Below are positions 56,445-63,417 of a stretch of 64,000 bases of DNA, in pieces. The stretch spans positions 186,001 through 250,000 of the forward strand of contig NZ_WMIC01000001.1 of NCBI RefSeq assembly GCF_009711135.1, written 5' to 3'. Within the stretch, counting starts at the first letter, position 1. Each line of letters starts with the position of its first letter. This DNA comes from Flavobacterium sp. LC2016-01. GTDB taxonomy: Bacteria; Bacteroidota; Bacteroidia; Flavobacteriales; Flavobacteriaceae. The position numbers and the translations under genes were made by a program. The notes beneath the pieces are model-generated. The model saw only the letters and a program-made list of their open reading frames with translations, was not told the DNA's origin and did no database searches.

Positions 56445-56629
56445 TACTTGTGTTTTTCTATTTTAATCCCAACTTTTGTTTATGAGCCTTATAAAGTTTT
56501 ATCGATTCTAATTATTAGTAATAGGCTAGATAGATATCAAATATTATTAAGTTAAATGACTAAATAATAAATCCTCAAAAACTTTTGAACAAGCCCATGT
56601 GAAATAATACATTTTTTTAATATTTTTTT

Positions 56630-56674
56630 CAAATCTATTTTTTAATGATTTAAAAATATTATGGATAACCGTAA
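56630..56674 (-). promoter_or_regulatory. Dyad-type promoter upstream of kwaA (proximal)
   Basis: TTATGG-N4-CCGTAA (56659-56674, one mismatch) is followed on the minus strand, after exactly 21 nt, by TAGATTTG (56630-56637), a consensus -7 element. Transcription would start near 56623, about 180 nt before kwaA. Confidence 0.62.
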
Positions 56675-56817
56675 AACTCAAAAAAAAAAGGTTATGGTTT
56701 TATAGAATTGATATACTTTCTAGGCAAACAGTATTTAGATATTTCTAACAAACATCGCTTTTAATTTAAATTCACCACCAAGTAAAAACACCTGATTTTA
56801 TTTTAAATAGTTCTTGT

Positions 56818-56862
56818 CAATAATATATCCTTTTAATTGGATGATTTTACGGAAATCCATAA
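56818..56862 (-). promoter_or_regulatory. Dyad-type promoter upstream of kwaA (distal)
   Basis: TTACGG-N4-CCATAA (56847-56862, one mismatch) is followed on the minus strand, after exactly 21 nt, by TATTATTG (56818-56825), one mismatch from TAnnTTTG. It lies 188 bp further from kwaA than the proximal copy. Confidence 0.5.
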
Positions 56863-56887
56863 AAGCCAATTAAAACCCGAAAAGCCC

Positions 56888-56977
56888 TAGCCCTGATAGA
56901 AGTGAAAATCCTTTTGTGCCGGGGTTCGGCGCAAAAGATTGTAACGGATAGCAGGAAAGAGCTCCTAAAAACCATCC
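56888..56977 (+). repeat. Covarying hairpin element, copy C, upstream of prfA
   Basis: It starts TAGCCCTGATAGAAG and ends GGATAGCAGGAAAGAGCTCC. The inner stem is CTTTTGTGCCG/CGGCGCAAAAG (one G-U pair) with loop GGGTT, as in copy B. It lies about 100 bp before prfA but upstream of the prfA -7 element, so it is probably not in that leader. Confidence 0.78.
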
Positions 56978-57045
56978 TAATTCCACTAAATATCAGACTT
57001 AAAAAACACAACAAATAACCACTAGAATTTTCCACAAAAATTTTG

Positions 57046-57053
57046 TAATTTTG
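57046..57053 (+). promoter_or_regulatory. prfA promoter, -7 element
   Basis: TAATTTTG followed by CAGTCC matches the -7 consensus and lies 24 bp before the prfA start. The same TAATTTTGCAGTC string precedes the MFS gene at 28706. Confidence 0.6.
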
Positions 57054-57077
57054 CAGTCCAATAAAAGGAATTAGAAA

Positions 57078-58154
57078 ATGTTAGATAGACTTCAATATGT
57101 AAAGCAGCGTTTTGATGAGATTTCGGATTTGATTATTCAGCCGGATGTAATTGCTGATCAAAAACGTTATGTGCAACTCAACCAAGAATATAAAAGCATA
57201 AAAGCTTTGGTTGATAAGAGAGAAGAATACATTCTTGTTTTAGCAAATATTGACGAAGCAAACGAAATTATTGCTGACGGAAGCGATGCTGATATGACCG
57301 AAATGGCCAAAATGCAGCTTGACGAAGCAAAAGAACGCTTGCCTCAACTAGAGGAGGAAATCAAATTTATGTTGATTCCTAAAGATCCTGAAGATGCTAA
57401 AAATGTTATGGTGGAGATTCGCGCCGGAACGGGTGGGGACGAAGCGAGTATTTTTGCAGGGGATTTATTTAGAATGTATACTAAATACTGTGAAGGCCAA
57501 GGATGGAGAACATCTGTGGTGGATATGAACGAAGGTACTTCGGGAGGTTTCAAAGAGGTTATTTTTGAAGTTTCGGGAGAGGATGTTTACGGAACTTTGA
57601 AGTTTGAAGCGGGTGTTCACCGTGTACAGCGTGTTCCTCAAACGGAAACGCAAGGTCGTGTGCATACATCGGCGGCGACTGTTATGGTTTTACCAGAAGC
57701 GGAGGAGTTTGATGTTCAAATCGATATGAACGATGTTCGTGTAGATTTCTTCTGTTCATCAGGACCTGGAGGACAATCGGTAAATACTACGAAATCAGCG
57801 GTACGTTTAACGCACATTCCGACAGGATTGGTGGCGCAATGTCAGGATCAGAAATCGCAGCACAAGAATAAAGATAAAGCGTTGAACGTTTTACGTTCTC
57901 GTTTATACGAACAAGAATTGGCCAAAAAAGAAGCTGAAGATGCTACAAAACGTACGTCTCAAGTAAGTTCTGGTGACCGTTCGGCTAAAATTCGTACCTA
58001 CAACTACGCGCAAGGCCGTGTAACCGATCACCGTGTTGGTTTGACGCTTTACGATTTAGGAAATATAATGAATGGTGATATTCAGAAAATTGTTGCTGAG
58101 CTTCAGTTAGTGAATAATATGGAGAAATTGAAGGAAGCTTCAGAAGTTTACTAA
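57078..58154 (+). CDS. prfA: Peptide chain release factor 1
   Basis: RF1 reads UAA and UAG and triggers hydrolysis of the finished peptide on the ribosome. The 358-residue protein has the class I signature: the codon-recognition loop with P-x-T ([14 protein letters not shown] near residue 185) and the catalytic GGQ in [20 protein letters not shown] near 228. [20 protein letters not shown] follows the N-terminal coiled coil. PQT (P-x-T) rather than SPF separates it from RF2. Length is normal. The terminator at 58221 lies behind it. Confidence 0.97.
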   Translation: MLDRLQYVKQRFDEISDLIIQPDVIADQKRYVQLNQEYKSIKALVDKREEYILVLANIDEANEIIADGSDADMTEMAKMQLDEAKERLPQLEEEIKFMLIPKDPEDAKNVMVEIRAGTGGDEASIFAGDLFRMYTKYCEGQGWRTSVVDMNEGTSGGFKEVIFEVSGEDVYGTLKFEAGVHRVQRVPQTETQGRVHTSAATVMVLPEAEEFDVQIDMNDVRVDFFCSSGPGGQSVNTTKSAVRLTHIPTGLVAQCQDQKSQHKNKDKALNVLRSRLYEQELAKKEAEDATKRTSQVSSGDRSAKIRTYNYAQGRVTDHRVGLTLYDLGNIMNGDIQKIVAELQLVNNMEKLKEASEVY

Positions 58155-58156
58155 TC

Positions 58157-58195
58157 TGAGATGCTGAGATTCTAAGATACTAAGATGCTAAGGTT
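58157..58195. repeat. CTAAGAT/CTGAGAT short tandem repeats, cluster 1
   Basis: CTGAGATGCTGAGATTCTAA and following words repeat a unit of about 8-10 bp directly behind the prfA stop. The cluster at 58560-58601 is its inverted form. Confidence 0.7.
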
Positions 58196-58220
58196 TCTCT
58201 TTGGAATCTATAAATATTTG

Positions 58221-58252
58221 AAAAGCCGAACTTATGTTCGGCTTTTTTTTTT
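58221..58252 (+). terminator. Intrinsic terminator after prfA
   Basis: AAAAGCCGAAC pairs with GTTCGGCTTTT around TTAT, followed by a T-run. Confidence 0.9.
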
Positions 58253-58277
58253 GAATTGTGTCAAAAATATTAAAATA

Positions 58278-58396
58278 TAGCCCGTGGTTTCAACCACGGG
58301 GACACGATATGATAACGATTCATTGGGATGCAATATTATCACGATTCATTCACGATCCATTCCCAATTCGTCTCCCGTGGTTGAAACCACGGGCTA
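58278..58396. repeat. REP-like long palindrome, unit 1
   Basis: TAGCCCGTGGTTTCAACCAC (58278-58297) is mirrored by GTGGTTGAAACCACGGGCTA (58377-58396). CCCGTGG/CCACGGG dyads are present at each end. The interior contains ACGATTCATTCACGATCCAT and CCCAATTCGT. Confidence 0.8.
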
Positions 58397-58433
58397 TGTT
58401 TGATGTTGGGAATTGTTTAATTTGATTTTCAAT

Positions 58434-58528
58434 ATAGCCAATGGTTTCAACCATTGGGATGCAATATGATTACGATTCATTTACGATCCATTCCCAATTC
58501 GTTCCCCGTGGTTGAAACCACGCGCTAT
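58434..58528. repeat. REP-like long palindrome, unit 2
   Basis: TAGCCAATGGTTTCAACCAT (58435-58454) is mirrored by GTGGTTGAAACCACGCGCTA (58509-58528). The interior matches unit 1 (ACGATTCATTTACGATCCAT, CCCAATTCGT). The left dyad has changed to CCAATGG/CCATTGG and remains self-paired. Confidence 0.8.
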
Positions 58529-58559
58529 ATTTCAAATTCTTTCATTCATCCCAATAAGA

Positions 58560-58601
58560 AAACCTTAGAACCTCAGCACCTTAGTATCTCAGCACCTTAA
58601 A
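58560..58601. repeat. CTTAG/CTCAG short tandem repeats, cluster 2
   Basis: CCTTAGAACCTCAGCACCTT, then AGTATCTCAGCACCTTAAA: the inverted counterpart of cluster 1. Confidence 0.7.
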
Positions 58602-58784
58602 AAAAATGCAAGAACCTTCTTAGATTTTTAAATTTTCGAGTTTTTTCTTCTGAAAGATGTTAAATTTCTGAGATTAAATTGTTAATAGATGTGTTGGGGA
58701 TTTTCTTAAATTCTACATATTAAACTAAGAGCATTACTACAAGATGTTTTGATGAAGTAAGATTAATAATATTTTTATTTAAAA

Positions 58785-58822
58785 CTTAGTTGCTTAGTAA
58801 CTTAACATCTTAGCATCTCAAA
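58785..58822. repeat. CTTAG short tandem repeats, cluster 3
   Basis: ACTTAGTTGCTTAGTAACTT and ACATCTTAGCATCTCA continue the same repeat family just before the terminator at 58821. Confidence 0.65.
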
Positions 58823-58862
58823 AAAACTTCCTTAATCGATCAGATTAAGGAAGTTTTTTTTT
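58821..58862. terminator. Bidirectional hairpin terminator before the DUF5723 gene
   Basis: AACTTCCTTAATC pairs with GATTAAGGAAGTT, with A-run and T-run flanks. It blocks read-through from the repeat region into the next gene. Confidence 0.85.
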
Positions 58863-58933
58863 GCCATTTTTTTGTTAATATTTGTGTGCATTTTCATGAA
58901 AAGCACAAGAAACCAACCCCTTATAAAAAATCT

Positions 58934-60265
58934 ATGAAGAGAACTTTACTACTATTTTGCTTCTTTGGAAGCTTTTTTTATGCGCGATCGCAATCGTATT
59001 TCGGATTCAGGGATGATAATTATGCTGGAATCCAGTCGGCTTTGTTTAATCCGTCTGTCATTGTAGATTCTAAGTACAGAGCCGATGTTACTATTTTCTC
59101 AGCCAGTGCAACGGGACAAAATGATTTGTACGGTTTTAATTTTGCTGAGGTTCTGGACGGAAATTACGACATTCATGAAGATGCCAGCAAAACCATTAAA
59201 ACAAACAATCGAGGAAATGTGAATTTCGATATTTTAGGGCCTTCGTTTATGATGAATATTACACCTGAACATAGTATCGCTCTTTTTACACGATTTAGAA
59301 GCGTTACAGGAATGGTTGATGTAAACGGACAGCTGATTGATGAGGTTAGCAAAAACCTTGATGTTTCAAATAGTTTTTTAATTAAAGGAGGCAATCCTAA
59401 TGGCGTGAGCAATACGTGGGCAGAAATTGGAGCAAGTTATGCCACAATATTTTTAGACGAAGAAGATCATTTTATAAAAGGAGGTCTGACTGTAAAATAT
59501 TTAATGGCAGGCGTTAACGGTTATATCAGCGGAAATGACTTGAGCGTTGCTTTCAATAAAAATAATGCAAATCCGTCGCTGAGCGAATATTATTCGACGG
59601 GAACATTAAAAACGGCTGCGAGTTATGATTATCAAAACGGAAATGATCCTAAATTTAGCGGAGCCTCGGCAGGCGTAGGGCTTGATTTGGGTTTTACATA
59701 CGAATACCGCACAAATTGCCATACCTGTATTGGAAACCGATATAAGCTTAAAGCTGCTGCATCTATAACAGATATTGGAAAAATCAATTACAAAAACATC
59801 ACCGAAAACACCTATAATTTGGCCGGAAGAGTAACCCAGGCTGATATTGATAATGCGGAAAGTATTTTCGAATTCTTCGACAAGCATTATACAAAAGTTT
59901 CGTCAAGAACTGGCGTAAAAGCGAATTTGCCAACGGCGCTCCACACCAACTTCGACTGGAATATTGACAGTAAATTTTATCTGAATTTAAGCACGGATAT
60001 TAGCTTAGTGAATGCAAAAACTATAAACGGAACTGCACTTCCAAATTCGGTTACATTTACGCCTCGTTATGAAACCAGACAATTCAGTTTTTATGTTCCG
60101 GTAACGTATATGGAATACAGTGGAACACAGGTTGGAACTGGTTTTAGAGCAGGTCCGTTGTTTGTGGGTTCAGGATCGCTGATTTCGAATTTGTTTTCGA
60201 ATACTTCAAAAGCGTGTAATTTGTATGCTGGTTTGAAATTGCCGCTTTTTAGAAATTACAACTAA
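58934..60265 (+). CDS. DUF5723 family outer-membrane protein
   Basis: I start at the ATG at 58934, which gives a normal signal peptide (MKRTLLLFCFFGSFFYARSQ). A GTG at 58886 would add 16 residues that destroy it. The mature protein of about 425 residues is a beta-barrel-like protein with SYFGFRDDNYAGIQSALFNP, VIVDSKYRADV, FDILGPSFMMNITPEHSIAL and LKLPLFRNYN at the end, fitting DUF5723 of Bacteroidota. The family is probably outer-membrane; role unknown. It stands alone, with short tandem repeats on both sides. Confidence 0.8.
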   Translation: MKRTLLLFCFFGSFFYARSQSYFGFRDDNYAGIQSALFNPSVIVDSKYRADVTIFSASATGQNDLYGFNFAEVLDGNYDIHEDASKTIKTNNRGNVNFDILGPSFMMNITPEHSIALFTRFRSVTGMVDVNGQLIDEVSKNLDVSNSFLIKGGNPNGVSNTWAEIGASYATIFLDEEDHFIKGGLTVKYLMAGVNGYISGNDLSVAFNKNNANPSLSEYYSTGTLKTAASYDYQNGNDPKFSGASAGVGLDLGFTYEYRTNCHTCIGNRYKLKAAASITDIGKINYKNITENTYNLAGRVTQADIDNAESIFEFFDKHYTKVSSRTGVKANLPTALHTNFDWNIDSKFYLNLSTDISLVNAKTINGTALPNSVTFTPRYETRQFSFYVPVTYMEYSGTQVGTGFRAGPLFVGSGSLISNLFSNTSKACNLYAGLKLPLFRNYN

Positions 60266-60428
60266 GACTCTGAGATGCTAAGACTCTGAGATACTAAGAT
60301 TTTGAGTTTTTTATAATGAAAAGAGACTGTTTCACTTCTGTGAAACAGTCTCTTTTTGGTTCGAAAGCTTTTTGACTTAGTATCTCAGAGTCTTAGCATC
60401 TTAGAAACTCAGAACCTTAGAACCTTAA
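60264..60428. repeat. CTAAGA/CTCAGA repeats facing each other around a terminator
   Basis: AAGACTCTGAGATGCTAAGA at 60265-60284 and onward is mirrored by TTAGTATCTCAGAGTCTTAG (60376-60395) and following words to 60428. Between the arms lies the hairpin 60318-60358. After 60429 to 60608 the gap is AT-rich and holds nothing that I recognise. Confidence 0.75.
60318..60358 (+). terminator. Intrinsic terminator after the DUF5723 gene
   Basis: AAAAGAGACTGTTTCAC pairs with GTGAAACAGTCTCTTTT around a short loop, followed by T-rich sequence. Confidence 0.92.
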
Positions 60429-60608
60429 AATATATATAGTGTATTAACTGCCTAACCGTTTGTTTTAAAGAAACGTATAAACAAGTTAGATACCTAGAAA
60501 TACTCTTGTGTATTCAAAACATTTATATAGATTAGAGTACATGTAAACTCCATTTTTTATTACGATTTCGCTTAACTTTTCCATGATATAAAATTTACGT
60601 TAGACAAA

Positions 60609-60992
60609 CTACTCTTTAGATGGTTCGTATTTTGATGTTTCTTCTTCTGAAGATGCATCTGAAGATTCGTGCTGTGGTTTCGAAACCAGATTGGTTACGA
60701 CCAGCTGAACGATTGAACCCAAAATTCCCTTGAACATTGAATCGCCTTTTCCGACGATGAATCTCTTTGCCAGATATCCAATTCCGATACTGATAGCAGA
60801 CTGGGCAATGTGGCTTTTAAAACCAACAGTTTCGTTGATTTCTTCAACCGTATTCCGAATCAGGTTTAGAGGTTTTAAATTCTCTTTAATATCCTCTATT
60901 TCGTCTTTGATAGAACACCACTCGGTATCCTGACGATTTTCTAAAATTTTTATTCTCTGATTTAATTGATCAATAGTGTAAATAGGCTCCAT
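60609..60992 (-). CDS. Hypothetical coiled-coil protein with acidic C-terminus
   Basis: The 127-residue protein has an N-terminal coiled coil (IDQLNQRIKILENRQD), a weakly hydrophobic middle (HIAQSAISIGIGYLAKRFIV, then GILGSIVQLVVTNLVS) and a Ser/Glu-rich acidic tail. It is the last gene of the small-envelope-protein cluster that starts at 61716 and may be co-transcribed with the holin-like gene 30 bp upstream. Function unknown. Confidence 0.65.
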   Translation of the reverse strand: MEPIYTIDQLNQRIKILENRQDTEWCSIKDEIEDIKENLKPLNLIRNTVEEINETVGFKSHIAQSAISIGIGYLAKRFIVGKGDSMFKGILGSIVQLVVTNLVSKPQHESSDASSEEETSKYEPSKE

Positions 60993-61022
60993 TATAGTCT
61001 TTTTTAGTTATTAACAGTTAAA

Positions 61023-61385
61023 TCAGTTTTTATTCTCTTCTTTTAGAATACTTGAAATGATAGTATTTCCAATTGGGGTTTTTATCAGACTGTGATGCGT
61101 TTTATGAATCACAATGGCCACAATTAAGTAAAAAAATGCCATGATAAAAAAACCGTAGTAATACTCTCCAAGTTCTTTGCCAATCCATAAACTGATCCCG
61201 ATATTAAGAAACAAGGTAAAAAATGCAACAACCACGCCAACTGCGATCTTTGATGTTAAGGTGGATACCACATCTGCGACTGCACATACTGTTTTGAGTT
61301 TTAGTAATTCTAAACTCGTTTTAGTATAGTTTTCCGCTTTTTCATAAAGATTTAAATTCTCGTTTGTTGTTGCATTTGATTCCAT
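61023..61385 (-). CDS. Holin-like (phage holin family) small membrane protein
   Basis: The 120-residue protein has a soluble helical N-terminus (NLYEKAENYTKTSLELLKLK) and two strong membrane helices (about 46-70 and 78-98). This layout is that of the 'phage holin family / Actinobacterial holin-X-like' proteins found near ytxH genes in flavobacteria. They are chromosomal envelope or stress proteins, not evidence of a prophage. It lies 46 bp after the YtxH gene. Confidence 0.7.
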   Translation of the reverse strand: MESNATTNENLNLYEKAENYTKTSLELLKLKTVCAVADVVSTLTSKIAVGVVVAFFTLFLNIGISLWIGKELGEYYYGFFIMAFFYLIVAIVIHKTHHSLIKTPIGNTIISSILKEENKN

Positions 61386-61431
61386 GATATAAGGTATTTA
61401 TGGTTTAAAAATCTCACTTTGTACTATAATA

Positions 61432-61716
61432 CTAGTAGTTTGATTTTACAGTTTTTGCCTCGTCTTTAATTGTATTGTAGTCTTCTTTAACTTGGTTAAA
61501 TTTAGCTTTTCCCTCATCTACAATTTCTTTTCCGTTTGATTTGATTGTATCTACAATTCCGTCAAATTTTGATTTTAAGTTATCTCCGTAATCTTTCGAT
61601 TTATCTTTGATTTTTTTGCGAGTTTCTGAACCTTTATCTGGTGCGAATAAAACTCCTAATAATGCTCCTGCAGCTGCAGCGCCAACAATTCCTAAAATGG
61701 TGTTACTTGCTTTCAT
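61432..61716 (-). CDS. YtxH domain protein
   Basis: The 94-residue protein has one N-terminal glycine-rich membrane helix (ILGIVGAAAAGALLGVLFAP) followed by DKGSETRKKIKDKSKDYGDN and a long amphipathic Lys-rich helix. That is the YtxH pattern, seen in general-stress proteins. It is grouped with lmo0937-like and holin-like genes, so a stress role is likely; the molecular role is unknown. Confidence 0.85.
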   Translation of the reverse strand: MKASNTILGIVGAAAAGALLGVLFAPDKGSETRKKIKDKSKDYGDNLKSKFDGIVDTIKSNGKEIVDEGKAKFNQVKEDYNTIKDEAKTVKSNY

Positions 61717-61763
61717 AATATTTGATTTTAATGATTAATATATAATTGTTAATATGATTTGTT

Positions 61764-61916
61764 TTAAATTTCCCTGCCTTTGATAAGTCTAAGCAATACA
61801 GCAATAATGGCAATCACTAATAAGATGTGAATAACGCTTCCGAAGCTGTAAACAAAGAAACCAAGAGCCCACAGAATAACTAATATTACTGCGATTGTGT
61901 ATAATAAATTTGACAT
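61764..61916 (-). CDS. lmo0937-like family small membrane protein
   Basis: This 50-residue ORF starts at the ATG ending at 61916 and stops at 61764. It reads MSNLLYTIAVILVILWALGF, then a GSVIHILLVIAIIAVLLRLI segment and ends KGREI. The two-helix pattern with WALGFF and HILLVIAIIAVLLR fits the lmo0937 family of very short membrane proteins. It lies 47 bp upstream of the YtxH gene on the same strand and was too short for routine ORF calling. Confidence 0.82.
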   Translation of the reverse strand: MSNLLYTIAVILVILWALGFFVYSFGSVIHILLVIAIIAVLLRLIKGREI

Positions 61917-61952
61917 GGTTTTTATTTTTAGAGGGTTAATTAATTCGTTTTA

Positions 61953-62597
61953 CTAATTCAGTTTATACGACAGGTATAAAGACAAGTTGCTGTTTTTAGC
62001 ATCAGGAACGGTATAAGTTGCTCCTGCAACGGTTCTTTCTTTTCCTATCGTTGTTAATCCGTAATTGTATCGTAAACCAATACTGATCGGACTAAAATCG
62101 ACTCCTATACCGGCAGCTAAACCAGCATCAAATCTATTTAAATCATCGGCGTTAATTTCTTCGTCAAAGTTGAAGTCACCGTCGCCAGAAACTTTAGAAC
62201 TTACCAGATACGATGCATATCCACCAGCATGAATATTAAAATTTCTGGTAACATTTACTCTCACTAACAAAGGAACTTCGATGTAATTCAGTTTAAATTT
62301 TCCGGTTCCGCTTACAAAGGCATTGTTATATTCTAACTCGGCGCCTTTTGTAGTAAATAAAATTTCAGGCTGAATGGCAATAAAATCTGAAATAGGCAAT
62401 GTTGCGTAAACACCGGCGTTAAAACCGTATAAAATATTTTCGTCGTCAGCATTATTGTTGTATAAATTTGACATGTTGAATCCTCCTTTTACACCAAACT
62501 CGGTAGTAACATTTTCGTCATTTTGAGCTTGAAGCATTCCAAATGAAGCTGAAAAAAATAAGGCTAAGGCGCATAAAAAATTAGTGTGCATTTTCAT
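61953..62597 (-). CDS. Outer-membrane beta-barrel (porin family) protein
   Basis: The 214-residue protein has a signal peptide (cleavage near LQAQN) and an eight-strand-type barrel. It shows TEFGVKGGFNMSNLY, IAIQPEILFTTKGAELEY, KLNYIEVPLLVRVNVTRNFN, AGLAAGIGVDFSPISIGLRY and the final SLYLSYKLN. This is the PorT/outer-membrane beta-barrel family of Bacteroidota. It heads the small stress and envelope cluster. Confidence 0.87.
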   Translation of the reverse strand: MKMHTNFLCALALFFSASFGMLQAQNDENVTTEFGVKGGFNMSNLYNNNADDENILYGFNAGVYATLPISDFIAIQPEILFTTKGAELEYNNAFVSGTGKFKLNYIEVPLLVRVNVTRNFNIHAGGYASYLVSSKVSGDGDFNFDEEINADDLNRFDAGLAAGIGVDFSPISIGLRYNYGLTTIGKERTVAGATYTVPDAKNSNLSLYLSYKLN

Positions 62598-62633
62598 AGT
62601 AAAAAATTTAGTTAATAATAGATTTTAAGGCAT

Positions 62634-63215
62634 TTAAATAAATTCTGTTTTTAATCTTTCGGTTTCTCTCAAAAGCTGGTACTGGTCTGGCAGATACTGA
62701 AGCACTAATTTTAAAATCTTCTCATCATTTGTTTCAGATGAAATATTTTCTAATAAATTAATCTGTTCTGATAATGACGCTGAAATCGAATTCAGATATG
62801 TTTTATCAAAAGAACTTTCATCAGTAGCAATCAATTCATATAAATCTCTTTTATGAGTTACATTGATATCAGTAATAATAATGAGCTTTTTATTTGCCAT
62901 TTCTGATATTTTCTGAAGCAATTGATATTGATGATCTTCAATTTTTTTGCTTAATTCCTGTATCGGACTTTGTGAACGTTTTTGTGCAAATTGACTTTTT
63001 GAAATAAGGGCATTACTCACATTTGCCACAGCAATAAAAAAGGAAGATTCCACTTGATCTTTATCATTGAACTGTTTGTTGTTTTGGCTAAAAGTTTCCT
63101 TTATAAATGGACTTGCTTTTTGATGTTCTTTTTTTCCGCATGCTGAAAAAGAGATTATAATCAATAAGAAAAAGACCTTTAAAATAGTTGCTTTTATGTG
63201 GAGCATTGCTTTCAT
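62634..63215 (-). CDS. DUF4142-like lipoprotein
   Basis: The 193-residue product has a lipoprotein signal (IISFSAC, Cys26). An all-helical domain follows: DQVESSFFIAVANVSNALIS, KIEDHQYQLLQKISEMANKK, and a final four-helix-like part. The phrase order 'F...a......s..a......i..le......l' with a DH in the second helix resembles DUF4142, a ferritin-like fold. The expected metal ligands are not obvious. Function unknown. Confidence 0.65.
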   Translation of the reverse strand: MKAMLHIKATILKVFFLLIIISFSACGKKEHQKASPFIKETFSQNNKQFNDKDQVESSFFIAVANVSNALISKSQFAQKRSQSPIQELSKKIEDHQYQLLQKISEMANKKLIIITDINVTHKRDLYELIATDESSFDKTYLNSISASLSEQINLLENISSETNDEKILKLVLQYLPDQYQLLRETERLKTEFI

Positions 63216-63346
63216 TATTACTTCATAAAGTATTACATTACAAAGTTGCTAACGAATACCTTATTTTGCTTTACAGCATAAAAAAGAATCGTTATATAAT
63301 TCCCATAATCGGTTTATATCAAGGTGCTAAGGCGTTTTTTGGCAGA

Positions 63347-63400
63347 AAAAAAAGAGCGTTCACTGCAAATAATCATTTATTTGCAGTGAACGCTCTTTGT
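63347..63400 (-). terminator. Strong terminator after the histidine kinase
   Basis: A perfect 20-bp stem with an 8-nt loop lies here (AAAGAGCGTTCACTGCAAAT and its complement). The eight A on the left give a U-run for minus-strand transcripts. It ends 18 bp after the kinase stop. Confidence 0.92.
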
Positions 63401-63417
63401 AAGAATTGGTATATTTT

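Larger units (their letters stand above)
56445..57077. other. Long divergent gap between kwaA and prfA
   Basis: This 633-bp stretch has no gene that I trust. It holds two dyad-type promoters on the minus strand (56630-56674 and 56818-56862), copy C of the covarying hairpin element (56888-56977) and the prfA -7 element (57046-57053). The segment 56445-56625, the expected kwaA leader, is AT-rich with no clear structure. Confidence 0.6.
58155..58933. other. Repeat-rich gap between prfA and the DUF5723 gene
   Basis: The 779-bp stretch has no gene. It holds three clusters of roughly 10-bp CTAAGA/CTCAGA repeats, a terminator (58221-58252), two REP-like long palindromes (58278-58396, 58434-58528) and another terminator (58821-58862). 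It is mostly repeats. Confidence 0.7.

Noticed and set aside
56847..57035. 62-codon minus-strand frame before prfA
   Set aside because: It is generated by the covarying hairpin element and has no similarity or start signal worth trusting.
58886..58933. GTG start for the DUF5723 gene
   Set aside because: It would put 16 polar residues before the signal peptide; the ATG at 58934 is better.
58157..60428. CRISPR-like array from the CTAAGA/CTCAGA repeats
   Set aside because: Units are about 10 bp with no unique spacers and no cas genes are present.
61023..61385. Holin-like protein as a sign of a prophage
   Set aside because: No phage structural, lysis or integrase genes are near, and the gene sits with YtxH and lmo0937-like genes, a usual chromosomal stress cluster.
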